Shown: positions 44,460-52,233 of the stretch, piece by piece
Layout of the letters: every line of letters starts with the position of its first letter
How positions within the stretch are numbered: the first letter of the stretch is position 1
Assembly: GCA_035604195.1 (NCBI GenBank)
Contig: DATNIY010000007.1
Coordinates: forward strand, 1 to 63,112
Reading direction: 5' to 3'
Length of the DNA stretch: 63,112 bases
Source of the DNA: DATJLY01 sp035604195
GTDB taxonomy: Bacteria; Pseudomonadota; Alphaproteobacteria; ATCC43930; CGMCC-115725
Notes under the pieces: generated by a model
Database searches by the model: none
Seen by the model: only the letters and a program-made list of their open reading frames with translations
What the model was told of the DNA's origin: nothing
Made by a program: the position numbers and the translations under genes

Positions 44460-45671
44460 TCAGCGCGATCCCAGGTGCGGCGTGTAATACGCGTGGCGCA
44501 GGATCTCGTTCGCGCGCGCGGCGCCGGGTGGCACGGCGGCAAGCCGCGTCGCGAGCCTCTCCGCGGCGATGCCGGCGCGATCATCCTCCTTGCTGACCGC
44601 GACCGCGCCGAGCACGGCACGCGGCGGCAAGGGCGTCGCCTCGACGATGGCGAGCCGCTTCTTGAGCTCGCTCAACTCGGCGAGGAGCGGCGTCACCTGC
44701 GATGCAAGCTTCTCGAGCGCTTCGGCCGCTTCGTTGCGCTCGGCATAAGCTTTGCGCAGATCGGCGGCGGTCGCGGATTTGGCGTGGCCGGCGCAGGCGG
44801 CGCCGAGATCGACGGCATGGTCGTGGATCGCCTGGATGCGCGCGAGATCGACGGCGCTGTGGCGCGCCCCGATCTTGCCGACCGCCGCGGCATCCTGATC
44901 GGCGGAGCTCTCATGCCAATCCGGCGGCAGCAGATCGGTTGCGTCGAGTGCCTCGGCGCGCGCGATGATATGCGCCCTCGCCTTGGCGGGATCCTTGGCG
45001 CGGCCACAGTCGTGAATGGCGGCGGCGAGATCGGCGCGGTCCTTGATCGGGAACGAACCGTCGGGTAGCGCCTCGCCGCTTTCCGCCATGGCCTGGCGCT
45101 CGGCGGCGGAATAGTCGCGTTTGGTCGCGGCGCCGTTCACGCTCATCTGCTGCTCCATGCAACGCGCGGCGTCGGCCTGCGCGAAATGCCGATGCGCGGC
45201 GACGCCGCAATCCCAGCGCGCGCGCGGCTGCGGCCCAAGCGCGCCCTCGGCGCGCTTCACCATCTCGAACACCGCCTCGGGATTGGCGGGACGGTCGACG
45301 AGGCTGATCTCGGTCAAATCGACGCCGGTGATGATCATGCGGTTCTGCGGATCGCGCGCGGTCACGCTGCCGCCGATCGAGAAGCCCTTGTAGACGCCCG
45401 CCTTCACCTTCTCCCAAGCGCGCTCATCGACGACCCGAGCGCCGAGCCACAGCCCCTTGCCGTCGACCGCCGCCTCGTGCGCAACGCCCACGGCCGAAGG
45501 CTGATGCATCTCGCGGATGTTGGCGAAGCGCATGTATTCCGGCAGCGCCGCCTCGAGCGCCTCGAGCCGGACGATCTCGCCCTGCTGATCCAGGGCCTCC
45601 GTCGAGGCGTAGCCGAAGACCATGCGCTGCTCGCGATCGATCTTCTCGATTGCGGCGTAGAGGGTGATCAT
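44460..45671 (-). CDS. Phage prohead protease with scaffold-like C-terminal region (XkdF/HK97 gp4-like)
   Basis: A 403-residue protein. The N-terminal 145 residues are a prohead serine-protease-like domain: MVFGYASTEALDQQGEIVRL, MRFANIREMHQPSAVGVAHE (His), VKAGVYKGFSIGG (Ser) and TEISLVDRPANPEAVFEMVK, which is the XkdF-type fingerprint. The middle contains a DUF6582-like stretch (RDYSAAERQAMAESGEALPD). The C-terminal 130 residues are helical (LRKAYAERNEAAEALEKLAS), as in a scaffold delta domain. It lies between portal and capsid as usual. Confidence 0.85.
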   Translation of the reverse strand: MITLYAAIEKIDREQRMVFGYASTEALDQQGEIVRLEALEAALPEYMRFANIREMHQPSAVGVAHEAAVDGKGLWLGARVVDERAWEKVKAGVYKGFSIGGSVTARDPQNRMIITGVDLTEISLVDRPANPEAVFEMVKRAEGALGPQPRARWDCGVAAHRHFAQADAARCMEQQMSVNGAATKRDYSAAERQAMAESGEALPDGSFPIKDRADLAAAIHDCGRAKDPAKARAHIIARAEALDATDLLPPDWHESSADQDAAAVGKIGARHSAVDLARIQAIHDHAVDLGAACAGHAKSATAADLRKAYAERNEAAEALEKLASQVTPLLAELSELKKRLAIVEATPLPPRAVLGAVAVSKEDDRAGIAAERLATRLAAVPPGAARANEILRHAYYTPHLGSR

Positions 45672-45696
45672 CGGAGATTCCCGGAAGTGTTGATGA

Positions 45697-47073
45697 TTAT
45701 GCCTGCCGCGGATCGCGCGTCTTCGCCGCCGCGCCGATTGGCACGAAGCCCGCGGGCGTGGCGATCATCGGCCGGGCCGCCGCGCCGCCCAATGCCGCGA
45801 GGCCGAGATCGTCGCGCACCTCGTCGATGGTCTTGATGCCGCTCCGGACATAGATCTCGTTGTTGGCCGCGGCCTTCGCGGGATCGAGCTCGCGCGTCGG
45901 CTCCCAGGCGAATTCGAGCTCGGGGCAGCCGAAATCCTCGGATATCACTCGGTCCATCAGGCGCTTCACCCACGCCATGGTCGGCGCCAGGCCTTCTTCG
46001 GCGGCGACCTCTTGCGCCGATTCCGCGGTGGCGCGGTTCATCATCTTGACGAAGGGCTGCGGGCTGATGGAGAAGGCATAGCAGATGACGCGGGCGAGCC
46101 ATTCGTCGAACTCGTCCTTCAAGGGCGGCTGCTTCGTCTCCTGCCATTTGGCGCCGTTCGGGACCCACCAGTTGCGCCGGCGCTGCGCGACATTGCCGGA
46201 AAAGAGGCTGTCCCAATATTCCTGCATGCTGCGGATCTGATCGACGCTCCAGCCTTCGGGGCCGGTCAAGAGCCCGTCGGGCAAATTGCCTTCGCTGAAA
46301 TAGTCATGCTGGCTCCGGGCGCGGGCGATGGCGGTGTCGACCCTCTCGATGATCTGCTCGACCGGCGCGTAGCCATAGGCACGGTTGGAGCGCAAATTCT
46401 TGGGATAGTAGATGAGTTCGCCGGTGGTGAAGGCGGTGTAGTCGGCGGCGGGAATGCCTTTCAGCACCTGCTGATAGGCCGGGCTCGGCGGCTCCGGCGT
46501 GCGGCCGTCGGCGTCGAGCAGCACCTTGATCGTGGCGCCGTCGAGGATTTCGAGCGCATAGAGCCTTTGTCCGCGCGTCCGGCGACGATAGAGCGCCGGC
46601 GCGTCGATGACGAAATGATCCTCGAGCAGCGCGCGCAGCCATTGCGCCCAATCGTGCCGACGGTCGGGCCGCTCGAAGAACTCGGTAATCGCGCCGATCT
46701 CTTGGGCATTTGCGCCCGCCGCCACGGCTCCGCCCTGGCGCGGCGCGCGCGACCGGATCGTCCATTGCAGCGCTTCCACCTGGTCCTTGCGCGTCTCGAT
46801 GACGAGGCGCAAGAGATCGCAGCTTTCTCCGAGCCGGCGCAGCCGGTCGAAGCTCACCCGCTCGGTCGCGCGCGGGATGTAGTTGAGGTTCCAGCCGACC
46901 GGATAATCCCAGCCGCGGCCCTTGACCTCCTCGGGCGCCATCGGCGCCAGCGGCTGCAGCGGCCCGAACCAGGTCGCGGGCGTCACGCCGGAAATGACAT
47001 AGCGCGCCGCCTCGGCCGCGCGCTGGAACAGTCCGGGCGGCGTGTTGCCTCCGCCGCTTTCGTCGAGCGCCAT
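45697..47073 (-). CDS. Phage portal protein
   Basis: A 458-residue portal protein. Visible features are RLRRLGESCDLLRLVIETRK near residue 80, WLRALLEDHFVIDAPALYRR, DGATIKVLLDADGRTPEPPS, LIYYPKNLRSNRAYGYAPVE and SISPQPFVKMMNRATAESAQ. These are typical of the portal group that pairs with GTA-like terminases. It forms the dodecameric DNA channel at the capsid vertex. It lies 3 bases after the TerL gene. No frame problem. Confidence 0.92.
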   Translation of the reverse strand: MALDESGGGNTPPGLFQRAAEAARYVISGVTPATWFGPLQPLAPMAPEEVKGRGWDYPVGWNLNYIPRATERVSFDRLRRLGESCDLLRLVIETRKDQVEALQWTIRSRAPRQGGAVAAGANAQEIGAITEFFERPDRRHDWAQWLRALLEDHFVIDAPALYRRRTRGQRLYALEILDGATIKVLLDADGRTPEPPSPAYQQVLKGIPAADYTAFTTGELIYYPKNLRSNRAYGYAPVEQIIERVDTAIARARSQHDYFSEGNLPDGLLTGPEGWSVDQIRSMQEYWDSLFSGNVAQRRRNWWVPNGAKWQETKQPPLKDEFDEWLARVICYAFSISPQPFVKMMNRATAESAQEVAAEEGLAPTMAWVKRLMDRVISEDFGCPELEFAWEPTRELDPAKAAANNEIYVRSGIKTIDEVRDDLGLAALGGAAARPMIATPAGFVPIGAAAKTRDPRQA

Positions 47074-47076
47074 GGT

Positions 47077-48453
47077 CTATCCCTGCTTGCGCGCGAGTTC
47101 GCCGTAATAGTCGAGCCAGGCCTGGCCCGAATCCTCGACCATCAGCTCGGTCAAGGCCCAGACCAGCGCGTCGAGCCGGTCGGGCGAGGAGCCGGCGCGC
47201 CTGCGATCGAAACCGGCCGTGAAGCCGCAGAGCTGATCCTCGAGCGCGGGAAAGCATCCGACGTGATGGACGCGGCCTTGCTCATAGAGCGCGGCCACCG
47301 GCTCGGCGCGCACCACTTTGCCGCGCGAGGCATGCACCGCCTTGAAGCTCGCGCTCGCATCGACCGTGCGCAGCACCGATTGGACCATGTCGCCGCCGTT
47401 GTTGACCTCGGCGACGATGCGGTCGGCGGCGCGTTTGCGATAGAGTGCCACCGCCTCCTTCGCCCAGCGCTCCGGCGCATAGCGGCCCGAGCGGTCGTCG
47501 AGCACATAGCCGTGTCCGTCCTCGCCCAACCCCGCGACAATAATGCCGGTCTCGTCGGCGCCCTCGGCGCTGCTCGAGGCGGGGTCGATGGCGACGACGA
47601 TGCGGCGCAGACTCGGCACCTCGCCGGGCTTGCGCCGCTCGCCTTCGAGCGCGTCGCGGCGCCACAGCGCGCCCGGCGCGTCCTCGAGGATCTCCGCTTC
47701 GAGCTCTTGCCGCCCCAAGCGGGTGCCTTCGTATCTCTTGACGATCTCCGCGAGGAATTGCGGCGCCAAATTGCGCAGGTTCTCGCGGGTTGCGCCGCGC
47801 GTCACAAACGTGCCTTCGGCGGCAATGAGCGCGCGCACGAGCCGCGTCGGCTTGGGCGTCGTCGTCGCCACGACGCGCGGATCGCTGCCTAGGCGCAGGC
47901 CCAGCAGCAGCATGTCCCAGGCCTCGGCATAGCGCCAGGCGGCAAGCTCGTCGCACCAGGCGGCATCGTGCTGTGGGCCGCGCAGGCGTTCGGGCTCGTC
48001 GGCCGAGAAGCAAGTGGCGATGGCGCCGTTGGGCCAAGTGAGGCGGCGCTTCGAGGGCTCGTAGAGCGGCCGGAAATCGGGCGGCGCGACGGCGAGGAGC
48101 CCGCTCTCGCCCTCGACCATGACATCGCGCGCATCGGCGGCAGTGGGCGCGACCAAGGCGACGCGACGCGCGCGCCTCTGCTCCACCAGCATCCGCACCC
48201 ATTCTGCGCCGCTGCGCGTCTTGCCGAAGCCGCGGCCGGCGAGCAAGAGCCAGACGCGCCACTGCCCTTCGGGCGGCAGCTGCGAAGGCCGCGCCCAGAA
48301 GCGCCAATCATGGCTCAGTCCCTCGACTTCCTCGTCGCTCAATTCGGCGAGCGCGCTGGTGCGATCGGCAACGGGAAGCGCGGCGAAGCGCGCAGCCAAG
48401 GAAGGGGCGAATGACGGCGCCGGTACGGCCAAGCCCTCCGCCTCGCCCGCCAT
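47077..48453 (-). CDS. terL: Terminase large subunit (GTA gp2-like)
   Basis: A 458-residue packaging motor. Walker A is LAGRGFGKTRSGAEWVR (about residues 71-87), Walker B with catalytic acid is AAWCDELAAW, and the ATPase coupling motif is VVATTTPKPTRLV. The RNase H-like nuclease starts IVVAIDPASSSAEGADETGI and ends DRLDALVWALTEL. These are diagnostic of the DNA-packaging family in GTA and related headful phages. GGAGG stands 7 bases before ATG. A promoter-hairpin module lies just upstream. Confidence 0.96.
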   Translation of the reverse strand: MAGEAEGLAVPAPSFAPSLAARFAALPVADRTSALAELSDEEVEGLSHDWRFWARPSQLPPEGQWRVWLLLAGRGFGKTRSGAEWVRMLVEQRRARRVALVAPTAADARDVMVEGESGLLAVAPPDFRPLYEPSKRRLTWPNGAIATCFSADEPERLRGPQHDAAWCDELAAWRYAEAWDMLLLGLRLGSDPRVVATTTPKPTRLVRALIAAEGTFVTRGATRENLRNLAPQFLAEIVKRYEGTRLGRQELEAEILEDAPGALWRRDALEGERRKPGEVPSLRRIVVAIDPASSSAEGADETGIIVAGLGEDGHGYVLDDRSGRYAPERWAKEAVALYRKRAADRIVAEVNNGGDMVQSVLRTVDASASFKAVHASRGKVVRAEPVAALYEQGRVHHVGCFPALEDQLCGFTAGFDRRRAGSSPDRLDALVWALTELMVEDSGQAWLDYYGELARKQG

Positions 48454-48471
48454 CGCCGCGCCTCCGGCAAC

Positions 48472-48502
48472 AAAAAACCCGGCCGGGCTGGGCCCGCCGG
48501 GC
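48472..48502 (-). terminator. Intrinsic-terminator hairpin between promoter and terL
   Basis: On the minus strand CCCGGC pairs with GCCGGG, with an inner GGGC/GCCC, followed by six T and then TTG. It begins about 20 bases downstream of the -10 of the promoter at 48523-48551 and ends 18 bases before the terL ATG. It would stop most transcripts from this promoter unless overridden. Confidence 0.8.
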
Positions 48503-48522
48503 GGAATTTCGATGTTGCGAAA

Positions 48523-48551
48523 CTTATATCAGATCGATCCGGATTTGTCAA
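48523..48551 (-). promoter_or_regulatory. Near-consensus sigma-70 promoter upstream of terL
   Basis: TTGACA, 17-base spacer, TATAAG on the minus strand. The spacer (AATCCGGATCGATCTGA) is identical at 16 of 17 positions to that of the promoter before the small terminase, more than sigma factor contacts need, so it may be a regulator site as well. Confidence 0.82.
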
Positions 48552-48567
48552 TCGCAAAATGCGTACG

Positions 48568-48597
48568 CGAAGGCCGGGCCCGCTTGCCCGGCCTTCG
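48568..48597. repeat. Perfect 12-bp inverted repeat at the cargo/terL junction
   Basis: CGAAGGCCGGGC and GCCCGGCCTTCG flank a 6-base loop. It lies 24 bases past the 3' end of the CHRD gene and directly upstream of the terL promoter. No T run follows on the minus strand, so it may protect or end the CHRD message by a different route, or mark an insertion joint. Confidence 0.7.
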
Positions 48598-48621
48598 CCG
48601 AGGCGACTCGCGCGCGCGGCG

Positions 48622-49071
48622 TTACGGCGCCGCGATCACCTGGCCGCGAATCTCGCCGGGGGGATTCGCCGCGGTATGAATGTTGATGTACCACTTGCCG
48701 GTCGAAAGATCGGCGATCTGGGCGTCGGTCAGTTGCGCCGAGCCTTTCATCGGGCTGGGGCTGATGGTGATCGGCACCAGCACGCCGGCATTGGCGCCGG
48801 CAGCGGCCGGGCCATGGAAATGCGCCGCCTTGGCATCGCCCGTCAGACCGCCATAGGCGACGGTCCAAGTCAGCGTCTTGCTGTTCTTGTCGAGCCAGAC
48901 ATCGGCGCTACCGGTCCCCGGCACGGCCTTGGCCGGCACCTCCGCGGCACCGTTGAGAGTCGCGGTGAAATGCGCCTTGGAGCTGTCCGACATGGACCCC
49001 GCGCAGCCCGCCAGAACCAGCGAGCCCGCGAACACGGCGACCTCAAATCCCCGACGCGTCAGTTGCCTCAT
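48622..49071 (-). CDS. CHRD-domain lipoprotein (cargo gene)
   Basis: A 149-residue exported protein. The signal peptide has a lipobox (LVLAGC, Cys23). The mature part is one CHRD domain: FTATLNGAAEVPAKAVPGTG, SKTLTWTVAYGGLTGDAKAA, HFHGPAAAGANAGVLVPITI and the ending IHTAANPPGEIRGQVIA. CHRD domains occur in bacterial and eukaryotic secreted proteins; their binding function is not settled. It has an AGGAGG ribosome site. It sits between terminase genes and has no phage-protein character. Confidence 0.9.
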   Translation of the reverse strand: MRQLTRRGFEVAVFAGSLVLAGCAGSMSDSSKAHFTATLNGAAEVPAKAVPGTGSADVWLDKNSKTLTWTVAYGGLTGDAKAAHFHGPAAAGANAGVLVPITISPSPMKGSAQLTDAQIADLSTGKWYINIHTAANPPGEIRGQVIAAP

Positions 49072-49284
49072 GGCCTCCTCCCGTGGTCGAGCTTGGTGAT
49101 TTTTGCCGGCGGGGCCGGGATCCCCTCGACATCACGGGCCAGTATGTGGCGGCGGTTCGCGCTGTCATATCACTTTGACGTGAAGGCCCGGCGGCCGCAC
49201 ACGGACTCTTGATCCGATCTATGCGGGCGCCGAGCTTAGTGTTCCGCGGCGGACCTCTATCTTCGCAGCACAGGGAGGCGCGGA

Positions 49285-49701
49285 ATGGCAAGCCGTCGGA
49301 ATCTTCTGTTGGGCTCCATCCTGGCGCTGTGCGTGGCAGCGCCGGCGCCCGGGCGAAGAGCCGGCGCCGCCGACGCCGACACGCCCCAGGCCGAGCGCGT
49401 GATGGTCGTGCTGAGCGAATTTCACTTCACGCCGGATCACCTGCGCTTTCGCCGCGGCGTACTCTATCGGCTGCACCTGGAAAACCGCGGCAAGGAGCTG
49501 CACGAATTCACCGCGCCGGCCTTCTTCCGCGCGGTCGAGATCAAAGACCGCAGCGCGCTCACCCCCGAAGGGACGGAAATCGTCCTCCAACCGCACGAGA
49601 GCAAGGAGATCGAATTCGTGGCGCAGCTTCCCGGCACCTATCCGCTGACCTGCGCCGACCATGATTTCGAGGGCATGACCGGCGAGATCGTCATCGAGTG
49701 A
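49285..49701 (+). CDS. Exported cupredoxin-domain protein (cargo gene)
   Basis: A 138-residue protein with a signal peptide (MASRRNLLLGSILALCVAAP), then a cupredoxin fold: VMVVLSEFHFTPDHLRFRRG, YRLHLENRGKELHEFTAP (His ligand) and YPLTCADHDFEGMTGEIVIE, which gives Cys-x2-His-x4-Met. This is a complete type-1 copper ligand set. A periplasmic electron carrier or copper-binding protein is likely. GGAGG precedes the ATG. It is the only plus-strand gene inside the otherwise minus-strand phage block. Confidence 0.88.
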   Translation: MASRRNLLLGSILALCVAAPAPGRRAGAADADTPQAERVMVVLSEFHFTPDHLRFRRGVLYRLHLENRGKELHEFTAPAFFRAVEIKDRSALTPEGTEIVLQPHESKEIEFVAQLPGTYPLTCADHDFEGMTGEIVIE

Positions 49702-49710
49702 AGCGCGGCG

Positions 49711-50358
49711 TCAATGCCCGAGCTTCGCCGCCTGCGTCTTGAGCGTGCGCTCGCGGATGCGCGCGGCTTCCTCGGGCGTCTCCTTGTCGATGAGCGCCGG
49801 GTTGAGGAGGGTCGTGTCCTGGCCCTGGCACGGATCGAGGATCGCCTCGCGCAGGCTCAGCGCCCATTTCCATTCGGCGGGCGGGCGGGTGCGGCCTTCG
49901 CTGCCGACCTGATCGACGCCCCAGAAGATTTCGAGGCGGTGGCCGTCGGGATCGCGGAACTCGACGGCGATCTGCGAGCCGGCGCGGCGCCGGCCTTCGA
50001 AATCGATGGCGATACCGTGCTTCTTCAGATGGTCGCGCGCCAGCAGCACCTCGTCGAGGGTCTTCACTTCGAAGGCCAGGTGATTGAGCTCGATCGAGCC
50101 GGATTGTCCAGGCATGGTGCCGACCAGGCCGATGCCGTGGTGGTCGTGGTGGAAGCGCATGAACACCATGCCGCCCTTCGCCATGTCCTCGGGATAGACA
50201 TCGGAGACCGAGAAGCCGAGCACCTCGGTATAGAACCGCGTCGAGCGCTCGATGTCGCTGCAATTGAGCACGATGTGGCCGATCTTGCTGACGTGGAAGG
50301 GAATGCCCGCGGCCCGCGTCATCCGCTTCAGCGCTTCGACGTCGATTTTCTTCGCCAT
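49711..50358 (-). CDS. VOC-family extradiol dioxygenase-like protein (cargo gene)
   Basis: A 215-residue single-repeat VOC protein. Putative metal ligands are in KIGHIVLNCSDIERSTRFYT (His), SIELNHLAFEVKTLDE (His) and DPDGHRLEIFWGVDQVG (Glu), the pattern of type I extradiol dioxygenases and relatives. No partner catabolic gene adjoins, so the substrate is unknown. GAGGAG precedes the ATG. It runs on the minus strand between the small terminase and the cupredoxin gene and is one of three cargo genes. Confidence 0.88.
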   Translation of the reverse strand: MAKKIDVEALKRMTRAAGIPFHVSKIGHIVLNCSDIERSTRFYTEVLGFSVSDVYPEDMAKGGMVFMRFHHDHHGIGLVGTMPGQSGSIELNHLAFEVKTLDEVLLARDHLKKHGIAIDFEGRRRAGSQIAVEFRDPDGHRLEIFWGVDQVGSEGRTRPPAEWKWALSLREAILDPCQGQDTTLLNPALIDKETPEEAARIRERTLKTQAAKLGH

Positions 50359-50437
50359 GGTCTCCTCGCCATCGCAATGACCGGCAAGGCCGGCATGGCA
50401 CGGAGCCTAGCCAAGAGGCGGGCCGCGCGCGAGCCCC

Positions 50438-50992
50438 CTACTTCTTTGCGTCGCCCTCGGCGAGCGCGTCGATGCGGCGGCTCAAACTCTCGCGGGCGCG
50501 TTGCGCGGCCTCCTCGCGCGCCTTGGGATCGCCCGCGGTCTGGCGCGGATCGAAGAGACCGAGATGCCGCACGATGGCGTCGAGCGCGCGCTGCTTGTCG
50601 TGCAGCTTGATGCGCGTGCCGCGGCCCTTGCCCGCAGAGAGCTCGGCCACCGCCGCCGCATCGTCATCCGAGAACGCGCTCACCGGGCGCACTTCGACCT
50701 TTTCCGGTCCCCATTTGGCGAAGCGGCGGATATCGGCGAAGGCGATCCGCGCATATTCCCGAAGCACGCGGTCGGCGGTGACGATGGCGCGCTTGCGCCG
50801 CTCCTCGATCGATTTGCCGAGCAGCTTGGCGATCTTGGGATGCTTGACGAGCCGCCACGCCTCGCGCGCGGCGCCTGGCTTGTAGCCGGCGCGCAGCGCC
50901 GCCTGCTTGGCGTTGAAGTCGACGGCATATTCGACGGCGAATTTCCGCTGAAGCGGGGTGAGCCCCCGCCCCGCCTTCTTGCCGCGCGCCAT
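50438..50992 (-). CDS. terS: Terminase small subunit
   Basis: A 184-residue DNA-recognition subunit. The N-terminal helix-turn-helix region is LTPLQRKFAVEYAVDFNAKQ, then AALRAGYKPGAAREAWRLVK and HPKIAKLLGK, which is the Terminase_2 signature. The C-terminal part is charged and helical (LHDKQRALDAIVRHLGLF). It should select the viral or chromosomal DNA for TerL. It is separated from terL by 2 kb of unrelated genes, which is abnormal. A promoter-hairpin module precedes it. Confidence 0.92.
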   Translation of the reverse strand: MARGKKAGRGLTPLQRKFAVEYAVDFNAKQAALRAGYKPGAAREAWRLVKHPKIAKLLGKSIEERRKRAIVTADRVLREYARIAFADIRRFAKWGPEKVEVRPVSAFSDDDAAAVAELSAGKGRGTRIKLHDKQRALDAIVRHLGLFDPRQTAGDPKAREEAAQRARESLSRRIDALAEGDAKK

Positions 50993-51011
50993 GGCACTGG
51001 TCTCGCCAAAG

Positions 51012-51041
51012 AAAAAGCCCGGCGGAGTGCGCCGGGCTTTT
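51012..51041 (-). terminator. Intrinsic-terminator hairpin between promoter and terS
   Basis: AAAAGCCCGGC pairs perfectly with GCCGGGCTTTT around a 7-base loop and is followed by T on either strand, so it can act in both directions. It starts 14 bases below the -10 at 51056-51061 and ends 19 bases before the terS ATG. Confidence 0.85.
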
Positions 51042-51055
51042 CGGAATGATGTTCC

Positions 51056-51084
51056 CTTTTATCAGATCGGTCCGGATTTGTCAA
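51056..51084 (-). promoter_or_regulatory. Sigma-70-like promoter upstream of terS
   Basis: TTGACA, 17-base spacer, TAAAAG on the minus strand. The whole -35-to-spacer block differs from the terL promoter by one base (AATCCGGACCGATCTGA). Together with the hairpin it forms a duplicate of the module at 48472-48551. Confidence 0.78.
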
Positions 51085-51097
51085 GATAAACCGCGCC

Positions 51098-51625
51098 TTA
51101 CCGCAAGCCATACTGCGCCTCGAGCACGCCGAGCGCGCCGACGAGGACGCCGGAGGCGGCTTCCTGGCTGATGCCGCGGCCGCCCCAGCCGGCGCGGAGC
51201 GCCCATTCCTTCAAGGACCAGGCGCAGCCCACCACGTGCCAGACGCACGACCCGGCGGGCGAGCCGATGCCGCCCAGGGCCTGAAGCGAGCGCCAGATGC
51301 GCTTGCGCGCTTCCTCCTGGCGCAGCGCGAAGGGCAGCTCGTGCACACCTTGCGGCACGCGGCGCAGATCGGGCGCGCGCAGCGGGTCCAATTGCGCGAT
51401 GACGAAGAGCGCGTGGAAATCGTCGCCGGCCTGGCGCATCGAGGCGGTGATGGTGTTCTTGCGCAGCATCAGGCCCAAGGTGTCGACCGCGCGATAGGGC
51501 CGCGCCGGCCGCCCGGCCTCGTCGGCAATGGCGTGCGGCGCGCGCTCGATGAGGCCATGCGCCAACCGTTCCGGCGTCGGACCGGCGGGATCGGCGCGGG
51601 CGGCGGCGCGCTTGCCCTTGCTCAC
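51098..51625 (-). CDS. DUF6456 domain protein (phage regulator-like)
   Basis: A 175-residue protein. The C-terminal half is a recognisable DUF6456 domain: GDDFHALFVIAQLDPLRAPD, GGIGSPAGSCVWHVVGCAWS and SLKEWALRAGWGGRGISQEA. The family occurs in alphaproteobacterial chromosomes and phages, sometimes with an HTH; none is clear here. The GTG start overlaps the upstream stop (GTGA), so it is coupled to the GcrA-like gene. A role in control of late phage genes is a guess based on position. Confidence 0.8.
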   Translation of the reverse strand: MSKGKRAAARADPAGPTPERLAHGLIERAPHAIADEAGRPARPYRAVDTLGLMLRKNTITASMRQAGDDFHALFVIAQLDPLRAPDLRRVPQGVHELPFALRQEEARKRIWRSLQALGGIGSPAGSCVWHVVGCAWSLKEWALRAGWGGRGISQEAASGVLVGALGVLEAQYGLR

Positions 51626-52065
51626 GGCTCGGGGTCCGGCCGGCACGGCAGGTCGAGCCCGCCCAGATCCTCGTCGACCTCGGCATCGAGCGGCTCCGGC
51701 TCGGTGAGCGCCGGCGCATGGCCCGCCGCCTCGGGCGCAATGCCGTCGCTGCGCGCCGCCGCGGCTTGATCGGCGAGGATGCGTGCGCCCGCCTTGGTGC
51801 CGGGCGCGACAGCACAGAGTGCCAAGTGCTTGGCGCAATATGAGGAGCCCGGCACGGCTGGCGCGTCGCAGAACGGGGCCGCCCCGCCATAGCGCCAATC
51901 CTCGGCCACGACATAGCCGCAACGCGCCGGGCCGGAACACACGTCTAGATTGTATAACTCGGAATCCTTGATGACAGATGCGGGAGCCTCGGTTAGAGTT
52001 CGGTCCTTTGTTCCTGAATTGTTCCGTGAGGAGGCGTGGGAATGCCCTTCGATCCGATCGGCCAT
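51622..52065 (-). CDS. GcrA-like zinc-motif phage protein
   Basis: A 147-residue protein. The centre (about residues 40-85) has four cysteines and a histidine in CSGPARCGYVVAEDW, FCDAPAVPGSSYCAKH, similar to the C-terminal CGAPALPGxSYCxxH block of GcrA, the alphaproteobacterial sigma-73 cofactor. The rest is low-complexity and acidic. The N-terminal GcrA HTH is missing. GGGAG stands 6 bases before ATG. First gene of the leftward operon opposite the repressor. It may be a partial GcrA mimic or simply share a zinc knuckle. Confidence 0.65.
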   Translation of the reverse strand: MADRIEGHSHASSRNNSGTKDRTLTEAPASVIKDSELYNLDVCSGPARCGYVVAEDWRYGGAAPFCDAPAVPGSSYCAKHLALCAVAPGTKAGARILADQAAAARSDGIAPEAAGHAPALTEPEPLDAEVDEDLGGLDLPCRPDPEP

Positions 52066-52156
52066 ACGCTGCTCCCGAAACTGGCGGTCTTGGATGCGCC
52101 GGTGCCGGCGGAGAGCCGCCGTCGCACGCTCGCCGATCCCCGCACCGTCGTACGCT

Positions 52157-52185
52157 TGTGTACTCTAATTACGTACAAAAGTCAA
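52157..52185 (-). promoter_or_regulatory. Leftward early promoter candidate in the control region
   Basis: TTGACT, 17-base spacer, TACACA on the minus strand, within an AT-rich island full of GTAC/TACG words. It would transcribe the GcrA-like and DUF6456 genes and diverges from the repressor promoter 40 bases away. Confidence 0.5.
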
Positions 52186-52197
52186 GGGCTAAAGCGT

Positions 52198-52227
52198 TTG
52201 CCGGAAAGCGCTGCGGACGCATACACT
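52198..52227 (+). promoter_or_regulatory. Repressor promoter candidate, implying a leaderless mRNA
   Basis: TTGCCG, 18-base spacer, TACACT, with the repressor ATG 7 bases after the -10. Transcription would start at or next to the ATG, and no Shine-Dalgarno sequence is present, as for lambda cI from PRM. Confidence 0.5.
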
Positions 52228-52233
52228 TGCGCC

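Noticed and set aside
44276..44620. 114-codon minus-strand frame over the REP-like repeat
   Set aside because: It crosses the hairpins and the 3' end of the protease gene and has shadow composition.
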